In this document: positions 39,486 to 51,600 of the stretch, in pieces | Position numbering within the stretch: the stretch's first letter is position 1 | Layout of the letters: every line of letters begins with the position of its first letter | Virus record (IMG/VR): IMGVR_UViG_3300047510_003583 | Coordinates: 1 to 64,000 of that record | DNA from: a virus | Direction: 5' to 3' (one strand) | DNA length: 64,000 nt | Position numbers and translations under genes: made by a program | The notes under the pieces: model-generated | Told to the model about the DNA's origin: nothing | Database searches by the model: none | The model's input: the letters and a program-made list of their open reading frames with translations, nothing else

Positions 39486-42160
39486 ATGACTTTATAGTGC
39501 TGAGTATACCCAGGCATTGTTTTATTAATTATTTTTTCGATTTGTTTTTCGATTTGCTCTCTAATAGCAGGAGAATATACACCATTATCCTGTATTTTAA
39601 TATTATAGAAATTACTTTTGCTACCTGGTACGCGATGTTTAAAGAAACGTTCGATTTCTTCGATATAATATTGATCTTTTACATTTACGTTCCAGTATAA
39701 ATCGTTTTGAGGGGTGCTTTCTTTTAAAAGAAAAATAACATCCTCATCTTCTAAAGCTCGAGAGTATAGTTTTATGCCGTGCATGTAGCCGTTGAATTGT
39801 AAGCTTTGTGTTTTTAATTCATCGTTAATACTAGCTGTTTTACCAGGGGGTTGACCAATAAAGATATTATTCTTAAAACCAATCGGTACTTCATAATAAG
39901 AAGGTATTTCAATTTTTTCACTTAATTTTGCATTTAAATATATTTTTAATGTATTATCTTTATAGCTACATGTAACCATATACCATTTCTTATCTAAAAA
40001 GCTGTTTACATTAATTTTTGTTTCAAAAATTTTCGCACTATAATCGTTTGTATACGCTTTTACTTTAAAAACTATAAAATTATCATTCTGGTACTTAAAT
40101 TGCTTGTACCGGTAGCCAGTTATATCTTTTTTAGTAACAAAAGAGCTAGTGTATTTAAAGTTATTAATATCGAACAAGCCTGTGAGAGTTATATCCTTTT
40201 TATGATTACCGTCTAAAAATACTTCATAAAAACAATTTTCTATATTACTTACAAACAGTATTGTTGTCTCAATTTTTTTCGAAACACGATTATATCTTTT
40301 AATAAAGTCAAAATTAGTAACCGGTTCTTTGGTCATAACTCTATCTGTTTTATATTTTGTTATTAGCGTTGTAGGGTCATTCCATACCCCTTCCCAAGGA
40401 TACTCTAAAACTTCTTTATTTTGGGTGTAGGATAAAGTTAACAAAAGGTCTCCATCTGTATTACGTAGCACGTGTTCCCAGCGATTTAAATTTGTATTCC
40501 ACTCAACGAATAAATTACGAACTATTCTTGCACCGAATGTATCTTTTGTAAAATATTTTTTAAAATAACGGTTTTTGCCATTATATGTTTCGGTTTGTTC
40601 GTACTCTTTAGTTTCACCGTTTAAAAATGATGATGTAACTAAAAGATTTGCAAATCTATCTTGTATTTCGGAGTTTGTGAAATTAAACTGTCTAATAAGC
40701 TTTTCAGTTCTTATTAAGAAAACACTCATTGTGTTGTTACCGCTTAATACCCATAACTGATCGTCCAGTACTTGTATTTTATGTATGGTTTTTGAAGTGG
40801 TCATTCGGGTACGTTTATTATTTTTATAAACGGTACGCGATCTTGCAAAATATATATTATTATTAAGATCAACAGTAACACAGTTCGATGTTACATCAAA
40901 ATAAAATATTTTACCGTTGTTGTCTATAAACAAAGTTTTATTAATGAACGTTCCAAATATTGTTTCTCGTAATTTAAAATCCTTAGTATATATGTGCTGT
41001 CTATCATCTGATATGATTACAAAATCATTATTAGGGTACAACGATATGTCGTTTATACGGAACGGAGTTTTTACTTCATTTAGAAGAGACCCGGTAAAAT
41101 CATATTTTTGTATAACAGAATTAAAGTCGTCGTAATAACCAACAACAATAGTGTTATTATCTGTATCTTGCAATGTTATTTGTGGGGTGTACTCAACGTA
41201 AGCGTTATAATAATTTTCGTTATCTAAATTAAAGAACGCAATTTTTTTCTGCTCTACTAAAGATAATGTATAGTAAATAAAACTATTCTTATTTTCATAA
41301 GAAACCTCGAAACTACTTTTATCTAAATTACCTACTAACGTGCTATTCAAGCTCTGAGACCATTCGTTATGGGATACCCAAAATACGCAACCAAGTTCAT
41401 TTCTATCAAAAGACAGAGCCGTTGTATACTGCACAAACGTATTAAGATAGTTTGTAGAAAAATCTAAACTGTTTTTACCTACAAACGGGCTAAAGTCGAT
41501 TAACGTATTAATATTTCGACTATTAAAACGGTTAGAGTAACGACTGCCATCTACAAATCGAGTCCCGCTTTGCTCTAGAGTAAAGGTTAATAGTTTTTTT
41601 TGATCCCCGCTTATTGTTTCAATAGTTTTTTGTATCTTTTTATTTCCAATATGATAAAAAGAGTACCAGCTGCCAGGTTCTAGAAGTAGTCTAGATGGTA
41701 AGTCGAATATTGCTGGTGTATTTTCAATAAAAACAGGAGGGGTATACTTTTGATTTATAGCTTCACTATAACTTGTATGACCCGGATTGTAAAATCTATC
41801 AAGCCATACAGGTCTTTGTTCAGAGGATGAAAGATAAAGCCAGCTACACAACCATTCTCCATCTTTTGGACCGGTAGAGTTGCCGTAATTAGTGTATTTA
41901 CCGTAATTGCCTTGTTTTTTAAAGACTTTATCGCTGTTATACGGTGTTAAACCGCCTATAGCACCTGCTTCTATAAAACCGCTATCATTAATATGGGTTG
42001 TATAACTAAAATACGGTACGTGAAAATAAGTCGTTTTATCTTTGTTAAAGATTAACTCAGTTGTTTCAGCATTATACGATAGAAATATATTTTGATACCC
42101 GTCTTTTTGTGGGGGCCCTACAAAAATCTTATGATAATTACGTAAATAAAGCTGCTCCAT
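39476..42160 (-). CDS. Large virion protein with LamG/concanavalin-like domain
   Basis: 894 residues. Residues about 680-820 form a LamG-type jelly roll (DKKWYMVTCSYKDNTLKIYL ... FKNNIFIGQPPGK ... FNGYMHGIKLYSRALEDED), a carbohydrate-binding fold. Residues about 330-500 contain propeller-like strands (NNTIVVGYYDDFNSVIQKYD, INDISLYPNNDFVIISDDRQ). The C terminus is amphipathic (REQIEKQIEKIINKTMPGYT). It overlaps the next gene by 10 nt. It is probably a glycan-binding part of the tail; binding itself is inferred. Confidence 0.7.
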   Translation of the reverse strand: MEQLYLRNYHKIFVGPPQKDGYQNIFLSYNAETTELIFNKDKTTYFHVPYFSYTTHINDSGFIEAGAIGGLTPYNSDKVFKKQGNYGKYTNYGNSTGPKDGEWLCSWLYLSSSEQRPVWLDRFYNPGHTSYSEAINQKYTPPVFIENTPAIFDLPSRLLLEPGSWYSFYHIGNKKIQKTIETISGDQKKLLTFTLEQSGTRFVDGSRYSNRFNSRNINTLIDFSPFVGKNSLDFSTNYLNTFVQYTTALSFDRNELGCVFWVSHNEWSQSLNSTLVGNLDKSSFEVSYENKNSFIYYTLSLVEQKKIAFFNLDNENYYNAYVEYTPQITLQDTDNNTIVVGYYDDFNSVIQKYDFTGSLLNEVKTPFRINDISLYPNNDFVIISDDRQHIYTKDFKLRETIFGTFINKTLFIDNNGKIFYFDVTSNCVTVDLNNNIYFARSRTVYKNNKRTRMTTSKTIHKIQVLDDQLWVLSGNNTMSVFLIRTEKLIRQFNFTNSEIQDRFANLLVTSSFLNGETKEYEQTETYNGKNRYFKKYFTKDTFGARIVRNLFVEWNTNLNRWEHVLRNTDGDLLLTLSYTQNKEVLEYPWEGVWNDPTTLITKYKTDRVMTKEPVTNFDFIKRYNRVSKKIETTILFVSNIENCFYEVFLDGNHKKDITLTGLFDINNFKYTSSFVTKKDITGYRYKQFKYQNDNFIVFKVKAYTNDYSAKIFETKINVNSFLDKKWYMVTCSYKDNTLKIYLNAKLSEKIEIPSYYEVPIGFKNNIFIGQPPGKTASINDELKTQSLQFNGYMHGIKLYSRALEDEDVIFLLKESTPQNDLYWNVNVKDQYYIEEIERFFKHRVPGSKSNFYNIKIQDNGVYSPAIREQIEKQIEKIINKTMPGYTQHYKVIWQ

Positions 42161-42187
42161 TGTATTATAAGTATTTAAGTCTAAAAC

Positions 42188-45100
42188 TTAAATATCAAAC
42201 GCTGTTATAGTGTATGTAAGGGTATTTCTTGCGGTTGCATAACTAAAATTACTTTTAGCCGCTATTTGTTTCCAAAGAATTTTTGGTGGGGGTACCGCAG
42301 TTATAGAATCAATTAAAGACGTAGGCTGATACGGTGTAGCAAATGGTCCGTGTTCTATTTGAAACCCGTATATACCTATTTGACCTGCAGCTGCAGCCTG
42401 TAAATATAGCTCTCGGCGAATAGGTGGTGCGGGTGTTCTAAATGTCGTTATACAGCGTATCCAGTCATTTTTATAAAACTCTATACGAGATGTGTTACCT
42501 GTTACAACTCTTTTAGAAGCTAAATCAAAAATACCTGACTTAATACCATATTCACTTCTTAAAATAGATGGGAGCTCCCATTTAACAAAAGGTATATCGT
42601 AATATTTTAAAAAGACACTCATTGTGTATGTTTCGTTTACTCGAAGCTCCCCGCCTTGTACAGCTGGTTTAATATAATAATTGTTACTAGCTTGTTCGAC
42701 AGTTATAATTGCTGCATCTTTTGTACCAAACGGGCTATCTATTACATTAGCGTTTGTTCTAACGTTACCACCACCGATAGTCCAAGATGCAATTCTGTTA
42801 CTTTCTAAAACAATGTTACCAGAACTTTGCGGAACCTGGGTTAAGTTAAAGAAAGAAGCGTTTTTAATACCCTGACCTAATTGACCTAAATTACAATTAC
42901 CTGAAACAAATAAGTTACCGCCTGATAAAGCTAGTAGATGATGCTTACCTGCTGCAATATCATCCCATTTTCCGGGTATCTGTAACCATTGTCTGTTAAC
43001 AGGGTTAATAGTTGTTGTTCCTAGTTCACCGAAGTCATTTGAGCCAACTGCAAATAAATCCCCGGTTTCAGCTAATGCATAAGACGTTGTATCCCCAGCT
43101 TCTATTTTACGCCACGGGCTATATAAAGATTCTCCAGTTGCAGGATCTGTACCTGTAATTGGTGGTACCACCGTACACTCTTGCCACTCATAAACAGTAT
43201 CCACGTCTTCAACACCTAGCTCTCCTTTATCGTTCAAACCTGTGCTGTATATTTTACCGTCTCCGGCTAATCCAATAGAGTGCTTTATACCTGCTGCGAT
43301 ATCAAGCCACTCTGAACCACCAGGTAAAATATTCCACCCTCTAACAATTTTAGTATTTTCACCCATACCTAATTGACCCTCTTCATTTTGGCCTGTTACA
43401 TATAGCTTATTATCACTCTTTATACCTAAAGTATGGGTGATTCCCCCTACTATTTTTTTAAACACAGTACCATCTTCTTGTATTTGTTGAGAGATATCCC
43501 ATCTGTTTATAAAGTTTCTTGGTAAATCAGCTCTACCTAACTGAAAATCTCTATTATCTCCTGCTCCGTATAAATTGCCGTCAAAATCTACTGCAAAAGA
43601 ACAGTTATGGGTAGTAAATATATCTCTCCACTTACCTGGTATTTGTTTTGGTGTCGAAACAATTATTTCTCGTTCTGGTGACGTTGCAATTTGCCCGTAA
43701 GTGTTGTTACCGCCTGCATATAGGTCTGTGCCACTTAAAAGCAAGGCATGTGTTGCACCTAAAGAAATCTTTGTCCAACCACCTGTTAATGTTTGAGTTA
43801 AAACTAATACATCAGAAGAACCTCCATTTAGTAGTTGACCATTGGAGTTTCTTCCGGCAACAAAAATATTACTTAGAGGTACGTTAATTGTCACATCAAT
43901 AATAGGTAGTGGTGGCTCAACAATAGGTTGCCCTGTTTCAGGGTCTATAGAAGATACTCCTTCATAGATTGTTTTACCGTAAAAATTTTGGCCTAAAATA
44001 TACGGAAACACAGGTCTTTGAGTTGCAGGATCAATGGTAAGAAAATATGCATATGTACCGTTAGGGTATTCTGGTGTAACACAATAACGACCGTTGTAAG
44101 CGTCTAAATCACCATAACTAGGGTTATAGTTATAATCTTGTACAAAATACCCGAGGGGGTATGAACTTAGAGGAGGACGATATTTAGGTACACTTGATAA
44201 TACCCGGTAAGAACTACGTAAGGCAGTAACACGGGAAAGACTATCGTCTGGTTTTTTATACCCATAAGGTCCGTAAATCGGAAAACCGTCTAATGCTACA
44301 CCAAATATTTTTGAGTGACCGTTATAATGTTCAGTACTAAAATTATAATAATCATTTAAGCCTAAAAACTCTTCCCAAGTGTCGTTAAATAAAAATTCTC
44401 CAGTGTAGTATTTGTATAAATTATTTTTATCAGGGGCACCACCTGCAAAATCAATACCTGAAAGTTTTGTATAAACCAAATCAAAATTATATATATTGCG
44501 GTTGTTCGAGCCTGTTAACGTTTCTGTTGAACAAAAATTATTTAAATAAACACCGTTGCTTGCAATACCGATTATTCGGTTTTTAGTTTCTGCAGGAAAT
44601 CTTTCTCGAGTATTTTTACCACCGTTATACGGTAAAATAAAATTGTAACTTTGCGGTTCAACAGAAAAGCGATATTCGTTTGTAGGAAATGTTCCCTTTT
44701 TAAAGATAGTCGATGGTATGCTTTTAGCATCAATTATTAGATTACTTTGTTCGGAATCATATCTAGCATCAATGTCTAAATCAAAAAATATAGAGGCCGG
44801 GTTAAAGCCTGTAAAGGAAGGTGGTTTAGGTTTTTTTGCAACTGTATAAGAAGGTGTTAATATATTTTTTAAGGCTACTATTTCGGCATCAATATCAAAA
44901 AATTGCTGTTTATCTTTATTAGTTAAGTCAGTGCTGTTTTTATACGGTACATGTACTAAAAAATTAATATCATTAACCGGTATTTTATTAGCTATCTCAG
45001 TATTTGTTGTATTTGTATCTTGAAAATTATTGTAATATTCTACTGCGTAGCTTTGTGGTATGTAATCAGGGGTGTAAAAACTATCTACTCTTCTCTCTAA

Positions 45101-45739
45101 AACCATATAATACTCACTAACACGTAAATCAGATAAATGTAACCCTGTTGCTCGTAAAACTTTTGTAATTGGACTATAACTAACGTATCTTTTTGTTTCT
45201 TTATTAGTCTTTTTATCAATAACCCGAGACAATAATATAATACGATTTTCTTCCTGAGTAAATGCAAACGACTGTTGTTGATAGTAATCAATATTCTTTT
45301 TTGGTTCGAGTGTTATATTATAAGGGTATTCTCGAGATACAGTAAAATATAAATCATTATGTATTAAAGATATACTGTTATTGGTAATTTTAAAATATAT
45401 AAAATCGTCCGTCGTATATACATGAGAAACATTAATATTTTTATCTTTAAATGTTACATAATAGTTTGAGTCTTGAAAATACAAGTAAGCATAATCATTA
45501 AGCTTAAAAGAATCAATAACTCGTTTAGGACTTTTATATAATGATTGAATATTATTACCTTTTGTTAAAATAAGTCCGCTATCTTTCTGCAAAGATGCGT
45601 CTTGTATATTATTAAAAACGTCATATGTAAAATGGGTATACCCATCAGATGTTTGGGTGTATACACCTTTAAGGTTTAAAGCGTTTTTTAGCTTAATAGG
45701 AAAAATCGGTACCTGATCGATTGTTTTTATAGTAAGCAT
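42188..45739 (-). CDS. Giant virion protein: YHYH domain plus seven-repeat RCC1 propeller
   Basis: 1183 residues. About 470-590 carries YHYH-type motifs (STEHYNGHSKIFGVALDGFP, IYGPYGYKKPDDSL, YNGRYCVTPEYPNGTYAYF). About 625-960 has seven RCC1-like units: GRNSNGQLLNGG, GNNTYGQIATSP, GDNRDFQLGRAD, GQNEEGQLGMGE, GLNDKGELGVED, GSNDFGELGTTT and GNCNLGQLGQGI, one full seven-bladed propeller. The C-terminal 200 residues resemble a phage fibre jelly-roll domain (ASWTIGGGNVRTNANVI ... TYTMSVFLKYYDIPF). It starts 1 nt from the upstream gene. Host-recognition role inferred. Confidence 0.75.
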   Translation of the reverse strand: MLTIKTIDQVPIFPIKLKNALNLKGVYTQTSDGYTHFTYDVFNNIQDASLQKDSGLILTKGNNIQSLYKSPKRVIDSFKLNDYAYLYFQDSNYYVTFKDKNINVSHVYTTDDFIYFKITNNSISLIHNDLYFTVSREYPYNITLEPKKNIDYYQQQSFAFTQEENRIILLSRVIDKKTNKETKRYVSYSPITKVLRATGLHLSDLRVSEYYMVLERRVDSFYTPDYIPQSYAVEYYNNFQDTNTTNTEIANKIPVNDINFLVHVPYKNSTDLTNKDKQQFFDIDAEIVALKNILTPSYTVAKKPKPPSFTGFNPASIFFDLDIDARYDSEQSNLIIDAKSIPSTIFKKGTFPTNEYRFSVEPQSYNFILPYNGGKNTRERFPAETKNRIIGIASNGVYLNNFCSTETLTGSNNRNIYNFDLVYTKLSGIDFAGGAPDKNNLYKYYTGEFLFNDTWEEFLGLNDYYNFSTEHYNGHSKIFGVALDGFPIYGPYGYKKPDDSLSRVTALRSSYRVLSSVPKYRPPLSSYPLGYFVQDYNYNPSYGDLDAYNGRYCVTPEYPNGTYAYFLTIDPATQRPVFPYILGQNFYGKTIYEGVSSIDPETGQPIVEPPLPIIDVTINVPLSNIFVAGRNSNGQLLNGGSSDVLVLTQTLTGGWTKISLGATHALLLSGTDLYAGGNNTYGQIATSPEREIIVSTPKQIPGKWRDIFTTHNCSFAVDFDGNLYGAGDNRDFQLGRADLPRNFINRWDISQQIQEDGTVFKKIVGGITHTLGIKSDNKLYVTGQNEEGQLGMGENTKIVRGWNILPGGSEWLDIAAGIKHSIGLAGDGKIYSTGLNDKGELGVEDVDTVYEWQECTVVPPITGTDPATGESLYSPWRKIEAGDTTSYALAETGDLFAVGSNDFGELGTTTINPVNRQWLQIPGKWDDIAAGKHHLLALSGGNLFVSGNCNLGQLGQGIKNASFFNLTQVPQSSGNIVLESNRIASWTIGGGNVRTNANVIDSPFGTKDAAIITVEQASNNYYIKPAVQGGELRVNETYTMSVFLKYYDIPFVKWELPSILRSEYGIKSGIFDLASKRVVTGNTSRIEFYKNDWIRCITTFRTPAPPIRRELYLQAAAAGQIGIYGFQIEHGPFATPYQPTSLIDSITAVPPPKILWKQIAAKSNFSYATARNTLTYTITAFDI

Positions 45740-45740
45740 A

Positions 45741-48593
45741 TTATAATTTTATTAACTCCTTAAAGCCTAGACCTGTGTTTTGTGCAACGTTTGTACCTAA
45801 ATCGTTCTCGTAAACAATCCGGTTTGGTGGTTGTAGTGGTTTTTCACTAGTTAAAGTTGTAAGTTCTTTTTTATACTTATTATCTTTGCGAAGAACTGCT
45901 GCTTGTCCTTGAAAATCAAATACAAAGGTTGCATTGTTATTTACACCATAAAAATTTGTCTTTATGATGTCTTTTTGTGGTTTAGCTTTTAGTCCTATAG
46001 GGCCTATTTCTCGAGAGCAGCTACTATGAGCATCTGTGACAGCACTATATGCTGTAATAGAAGGATAAAAGGTTCTAGGATCAGTAAAAGTTGATCGAGT
46101 GTATGTATGACGAACGTTATAGTTTCGAGGATCTTCTAAATCTTTTACAGTTGGGTTTATTGTAAAAATAATATTCGAATCTCCTGTTAATGTAGTGTGT
46201 CTCGATATTGTTACTAAAGGTGTACCGTCTCCAAAGTCCCAGTCTATTCTCTCAATAGGAAACGAACCGGGTTTTGTGCTACGAGGGGTAAACTCTATTG
46301 TAAGTGGGCTAAACCCGTAATCTGTAGAAAGAACTGCAAAGTTAGCAGTAGGACCAATTTCATCTAAACGTACTGCATCATAATCTGCATCTTCATCATC
46401 GTAAATATAGTTATTCTCTAGATCTGCGGTTACTTTTACGCATAAGGACGGGGTATAAGTTTGTGGTACGGTATAGACGTGTTCTATTTCTGCATCTGCA
46501 CTGTAGCCCTCTCTTAACCAAAGTTTTGGGTTGTCTCCGGTTCTTAATGTTTCGTCCCATCTATATTTTTTCCACGAAGGGTCTGTTGAGCCCCAGCCTA
46601 TATCAATATAGGATTGAGCATATTGCTGCCACCAGCGAGCTTCAAAATAATATATTTTTTCTTTTTGAAGTAGTAAACTTTTTCGTTGTAGAGATGAACG
46701 ATCCCAATGCTTTTGACTTTCAGGGTATATAGTATCGCCGTTATACGGGTAATTACGACATATTAAGTAGTCAAACGGGTAATCTTGCAAGTCTGTTTCG
46801 TTAGGTTCTTCACAATATAGTAAAACAGAATCACAATCAGAACCTAATGAAAAGGTATGATAGCTTGTCTCTTGAGGTTTAAAGTACCATGAAATACGAT
46901 GCACTTTACCTTCGGGGTTGTTAATAGTGTTTATAGCAGGTACTGATGGTATAAGTGCTGAAAATCTCGAATTGTTAATATCTGTTAACAATAATAGTTG
47001 CGGTTCCCATACTAAAATATATTTGCCAAAAGGATCAGCATTTTCAAAGAAAACGTTATTGGCAGAAGTTTGTATATTTAAAGAATAGTTGTTTGTATCT
47101 AAAATAGAAAACCCGTATGTACAGGTGCCAGTATACTGCGCTGTACCGGTCATTGCTAAATAATACCACCCATCTCCTACATCTTGTATTTGATAAGCGG
47201 TAACATTACCCTTTTTTTGTAAAAGAATACCTGATTGAAGATCCCAGTCTGTAAAGCATGGGGTTGTTAAAAAGCACGGACCACCTAAATTTAGTCTTAC
47301 TTTAAATACGCTACCTAGAGGTTTAACAAAAATACTAGCTATTAAAGAGCTACCTGCATTAAAGACTTGACCCGTCGGTTGTGTGATACTGTAAAAGCTT
47401 TTTTCTGGTGGGCCCTGCATACGTATTAAACATGCATCTCTGGAAGATAAACTGGCTGTCGAATTAGGGGCAAACCCCGCATAGTTAATTGCATCTACAC
47501 CGTTTAATAACCAGTTAGAAGGGGCAAATTCAAGAGCAGGTTCAACTAATGTCGGAGCTATTCGAGACGGCTCTCTAAGCTTATTGCGACTGTAAATTAA
47601 ATTAGCATCGTTACGATCATATCCGTTTATATGAAGACTTTGTACAGGTAATAAGGAGACCGGGTTTACTGTCTGTATAACAGGGTCTCTAACACCGCCT
47701 TCTTGTATAGTTAAATTAAACTGCTCTCTTGTAAGATTAGCTGATGCTTGCGGAACGTTTAATTTGCTTGCTAAGTCATCTGTATAATTTAACTTTTTAA
47801 AAATAATTTTTAAGCTTGTTGCACAAGAAGAAAACGTATTTACAGAAGATACTGTACCTGCAAATTCTGGATTACGAGATAAAAATGTAGTAGGGGCTTC
47901 TTCTCGTAAATAAAGACGTCTATTAAAACTTGGTATAAGGCTCGGAGGGGTTGATTTTAGTGTTTCTACGGTTGCTAATAAATCTGGGGGTGTTGTATAT
48001 ACCTGGGCCCAGCGCTCGTACAATACAGGTCTTTGAGATGAATCCGTATATTCAATTGTACCAATATTATCACCAAACTGCAGCAGGCTACCTGAAAGTT
48101 CTTTTACCATGTTAATCGCACCTCTTGGAGGCACAACGCTAAGTAAATTTACAACAGTTTCCGGGTATTCAAAAATATCTAAATCGTTATCTAATGAATC
48201 AGAAATTTTAATTGCTTCATCAGCAGCTGAATAGTAATGAGTCAGGGTGCTTCTAACCCTATAGCCATTTGTGGCTTGTCCCGCCCATGACCAAACTGCT
48301 CCATATCGGTCTTCAAAAGGGTGAAACGGCTCTCTAGGGTTAAAGGACGTTATATTATTTGTTTCAGTGTAATAGTTATCTGCATTAAACGTTAAGAAAG
48401 TTTGTAAACGAAATCTAGGAACAACATCCGTGGTAATAAGATAACGTACTTTTGTTACCGGTGCATATCCCGAAACAAAATTGTTTATAGATTCTAGAGG
48501 TTTAAAAGATACAGGTAGCCCTCGATCCCAATTGTAACCGTCTTCTACTGTTAAACCGCTTATAACTGCAAAATTACTACGTAGTATTATCAC
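45741..48593 (-). CDS. Giant virion protein with fibre jelly-roll, PA14-like and PKD domains
   Basis: 950 residues with a GTG start; no ATG nearby fits better. About 354-530 is a phage-fibre jelly roll (APSNWLLNGVDAINYAGFAP ... SSLIASIFVKPLGSVFKVRL). About 555-670 is PA14-like (HRISWYFKPQETSYHTFSLG ... KEKIYYFEARWWQQYAQSYI), a fold that often binds sugars. About 745-850 is a PKD domain (ANFAVLSTDYGFSPLTIEFT ... RIDWDFGDGTPL). It follows the 48606 gene by 12 nt on the same operon. Adhesin function inferred from domains. Confidence 0.7.
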   Translation of the reverse strand: MIILRSNFAVISGLTVEDGYNWDRGLPVSFKPLESINNFVSGYAPVTKVRYLITTDVVPRFRLQTFLTFNADNYYTETNNITSFNPREPFHPFEDRYGAVWSWAGQATNGYRVRSTLTHYYSAADEAIKISDSLDNDLDIFEYPETVVNLLSVVPPRGAINMVKELSGSLLQFGDNIGTIEYTDSSQRPVLYERWAQVYTTPPDLLATVETLKSTPPSLIPSFNRRLYLREEAPTTFLSRNPEFAGTVSSVNTFSSCATSLKIIFKKLNYTDDLASKLNVPQASANLTREQFNLTIQEGGVRDPVIQTVNPVSLLPVQSLHINGYDRNDANLIYSRNKLREPSRIAPTLVEPALEFAPSNWLLNGVDAINYAGFAPNSTASLSSRDACLIRMQGPPEKSFYSITQPTGQVFNAGSSLIASIFVKPLGSVFKVRLNLGGPCFLTTPCFTDWDLQSGILLQKKGNVTAYQIQDVGDGWYYLAMTGTAQYTGTCTYGFSILDTNNYSLNIQTSANNVFFENADPFGKYILVWEPQLLLLTDINNSRFSALIPSVPAINTINNPEGKVHRISWYFKPQETSYHTFSLGSDCDSVLLYCEEPNETDLQDYPFDYLICRNYPYNGDTIYPESQKHWDRSSLQRKSLLLQKEKIYYFEARWWQQYAQSYIDIGWGSTDPSWKKYRWDETLRTGDNPKLWLREGYSADAEIEHVYTVPQTYTPSLCVKVTADLENNYIYDDEDADYDAVRLDEIGPTANFAVLSTDYGFSPLTIEFTPRSTKPGSFPIERIDWDFGDGTPLVTISRHTTLTGDSNIIFTINPTVKDLEDPRNYNVRHTYTRSTFTDPRTFYPSITAYSAVTDAHSSCSREIGPIGLKAKPQKDIIKTNFYGVNNNATFVFDFQGQAAVLRKDNKYKKELTTLTSEKPLQPPNRIVYENDLGTNVAQNTGLGFKELIKL

Positions 48594-48605
48594 AATAATA
48601 TTTAA

Positions 48606-51600
48606 TTACTGTTCACGCCATGTTAAACCGGCATATACCTTAGCTTTTGGATAAACCGGTGTAGGCGGCAGTACTAATCTTCTTACAAATGTAGCATCCT
48701 TACTTAAATATGCCGATAGTACCGTACTTCGGGTTTCACAGTATATAGGGGATCCTGATAAAGGTAACACTTGACCGAGAGTTAACTTAAATCTATTATC
48801 TTTTGCGGCAGTTATTAATGCAATATTATTAATAAGAGGGTGTCTATTGTTTATTGAAGTCCACGTTGATGTGTATAAATCTTCAGTTGACCCCGTGCAA
48901 GCTAATAATTCGGTAGTTAAATGCTGTAATTCCCAACGACTGTTAATCTCGTTCCAATATAACTTAACCCCTGTAGCTCCAATGACCCCTGTGTAAAGTT
49001 TTTTAGGTACGGTGTATTCATAGCTACTAGCGGCACCAAAAGCCGCTACTGTTATACTTTCGCTACTTGCAGTAGAAAACGTTACTGTGTATGTATTTAC
49101 TTTAAACCCTGATAATTCTGTTGGTAAAGATACAGACGAAATACCATATCTATCTAAGGTACCGTTGTACGCAAAATTAGCACTTAGAGACGTTAAAGGG
49201 GTATTATTGACCATTACAAATGTCTGAGCGGTGGGGTCATAACCTGCCCCTGTTAAGCTTAAAGATATACTCGTTAACGTATAACGCGTGACACTTGTTT
49301 CTGGGCCAGTTTCATACAAAGAGCTTAACCCCGCCAAGGGAGTACTCCAATTTATACTAATAACCTCTCTAGCATTAGCAAAAACCTGTATATCACCCGG
49401 TACTGTTACTGGCGAGGCATCAAAACCAGGATATATAACACTAACTATATCTTTTTCAGCAGATAAACCAAGTTGACCGTATGTATTGTTACCGGCAGTA
49501 AATAAACTTGTACCGCATAAAATAGCTGTGTGGGTATCACCGCATATAGCATCAAGATCTTTGTTTGTAACAACAACCTTTTGAGGGGTGTTGTAGTTTT
49601 GATACGAATTTAAGCCTAACTGACCGTATTGGTTGTCTCCAGTAGCGTATAATACGTGATATATATTATCAGAAGATAATAATAAAGTGTGGTTACCTCT
49701 GGCTGCAGCTTTTGTCCAACCTTGGTTATTGCCTATTAAGGTAAATAGGTTGCGGTTATTATTATCCCCTAAACCTAATTGACCGCTTGTATTAAGCCCG
49801 CAGCTATATGCATTATAAGTGGATAACGATATAACTCTAGAAGTTGTTATTGTCGGAAAGTCATCATCTTCTACAACAGAAACAACCCTTACCGGTACAC
49901 TTGATAGAGGCCCGGCGCTAAGAGCTATTGTATGTTGGTTACCGCATACTATATCCTTCCAGTTACCGGGGTTAGCAGGATTGAGGTCATTTAATCTCTG
50001 AAATGTTGTATAACTATTGCCATACGAGCCAATTCCTAGCTGCCCGTATGTGTTATCCCCTGTTGCGTACCAAACATTTTGATTAGAAAATCTTGTTTTT
50101 GCAAATGTACATGCACTTCCAGGTACAATCTGGGTGTATAATGTTTCTGATAACGGGGTAAAAGCTGTAACATTATTTGTATGGCCTAAACCTAACTGAC
50201 CGTAACCGTTTTCTCCTGATACAAACCATGTATCTTCTGTAGCTGATAATAAAAATGTGTTATTTTTACCGCATACAACGTCTTTAAATGATCCTGTTAA
50301 AGATCTAAACAACGAAACACTAGGTATAGATAGTGGTAGACCTAACTGACCGTGACTATTCGATCCGGCTACAAAGACTTGGTTGTTATTATCAATAACA
50401 ATAACATGTCGATCCCCAACACCAATTTTTTTATACGATCTTTGTAATTCAGTAAACTTATATTTGTTACTGCTGTCGTTATTTAAACCAAACTGAGAAT
50501 TTAAATTGTAACCTGTAGCCGCAATGTCTTTTGGTTTAAAGTCATTAATGTCAAATCCCGATACGGTGGTCCGAGCTGTAATATAAACAGAATTCCATGG
50601 CTGAGATTCTTTTTTCTTTAATGTATTTGAAAGATATTCTGCTACAAGACCAAAATACGGGCTTATATCATACTGGATAACTTCACCTTTAGGTACGTAA
50701 AACGCTGCTATTGTACGAGTAGCCATATTTTCGCGATATTTACCGTTTTTAATATCAGAAGCGGTTATAAACCCTTTGTCATAAAGTGGTTGTGATGATT
50801 GAAAATCTAGTTTTGCCGCAGTACCGGGCATGTCTTTGAGTACTACAAAGTTAGGAGGCTGGGTTAACGCATTACTTTTACCTGGGTACACACACGATAA
50901 ACCAGGTGTACCGGTTAACATCCTGCTTGTAACAATATCAACAGGTGTTAAGCGTACAGAAGAAAGTGGTATCCATGTCGGGCTCACAGTTTGTTGATCC
51001 TGTGTCCAGTAATCAGATATAACTACACAGTCTTTAATACTTGCTCCTTTATGTCCAATAAAAACTAAACGCCACGGTTCGCCAATTTCTCTTGGTTGAG
51101 CACCTGATCTATTACCTTTAGGTGGTAAATCCTTCCACCCGTTAACATTATCAATACCTTTAGTTTGAGGTTGAAGAAACCCTATAGACATGTGAGTGTT
51201 TACTGCAGATGCATGAGCGAAAAGAATACCTGGTCGACCTGCATCGTATGTGAAGGGTTGAAATTTAGTATTTTTTCTTTGGTTTGCAGTTTGGTTTCGT
51301 ATATCGTACCAAGGTTCTCTAAGGGCTACTCTTGAAAGACCTCGAGGATATATTTGTAAAGTAGGTCCTCCACCTTCAGTTAATGAAACTCTATCAATTG
51401 GAAGACCATATTGTGGGAACGCACCTCTGTTTTTAACATTATTAACACTAGGTCTATAAGGGTACGGATAAACGTTTATATTTGTAAGAGGTATATAATC
51501 TGGTAAAGTATCTTTTATTATATAAACTTTACTATTTGTAAGCCCTGTAAATAAGAAAGGCATATACACAGTGTTAACATTTTGTGTATACGGTACACCA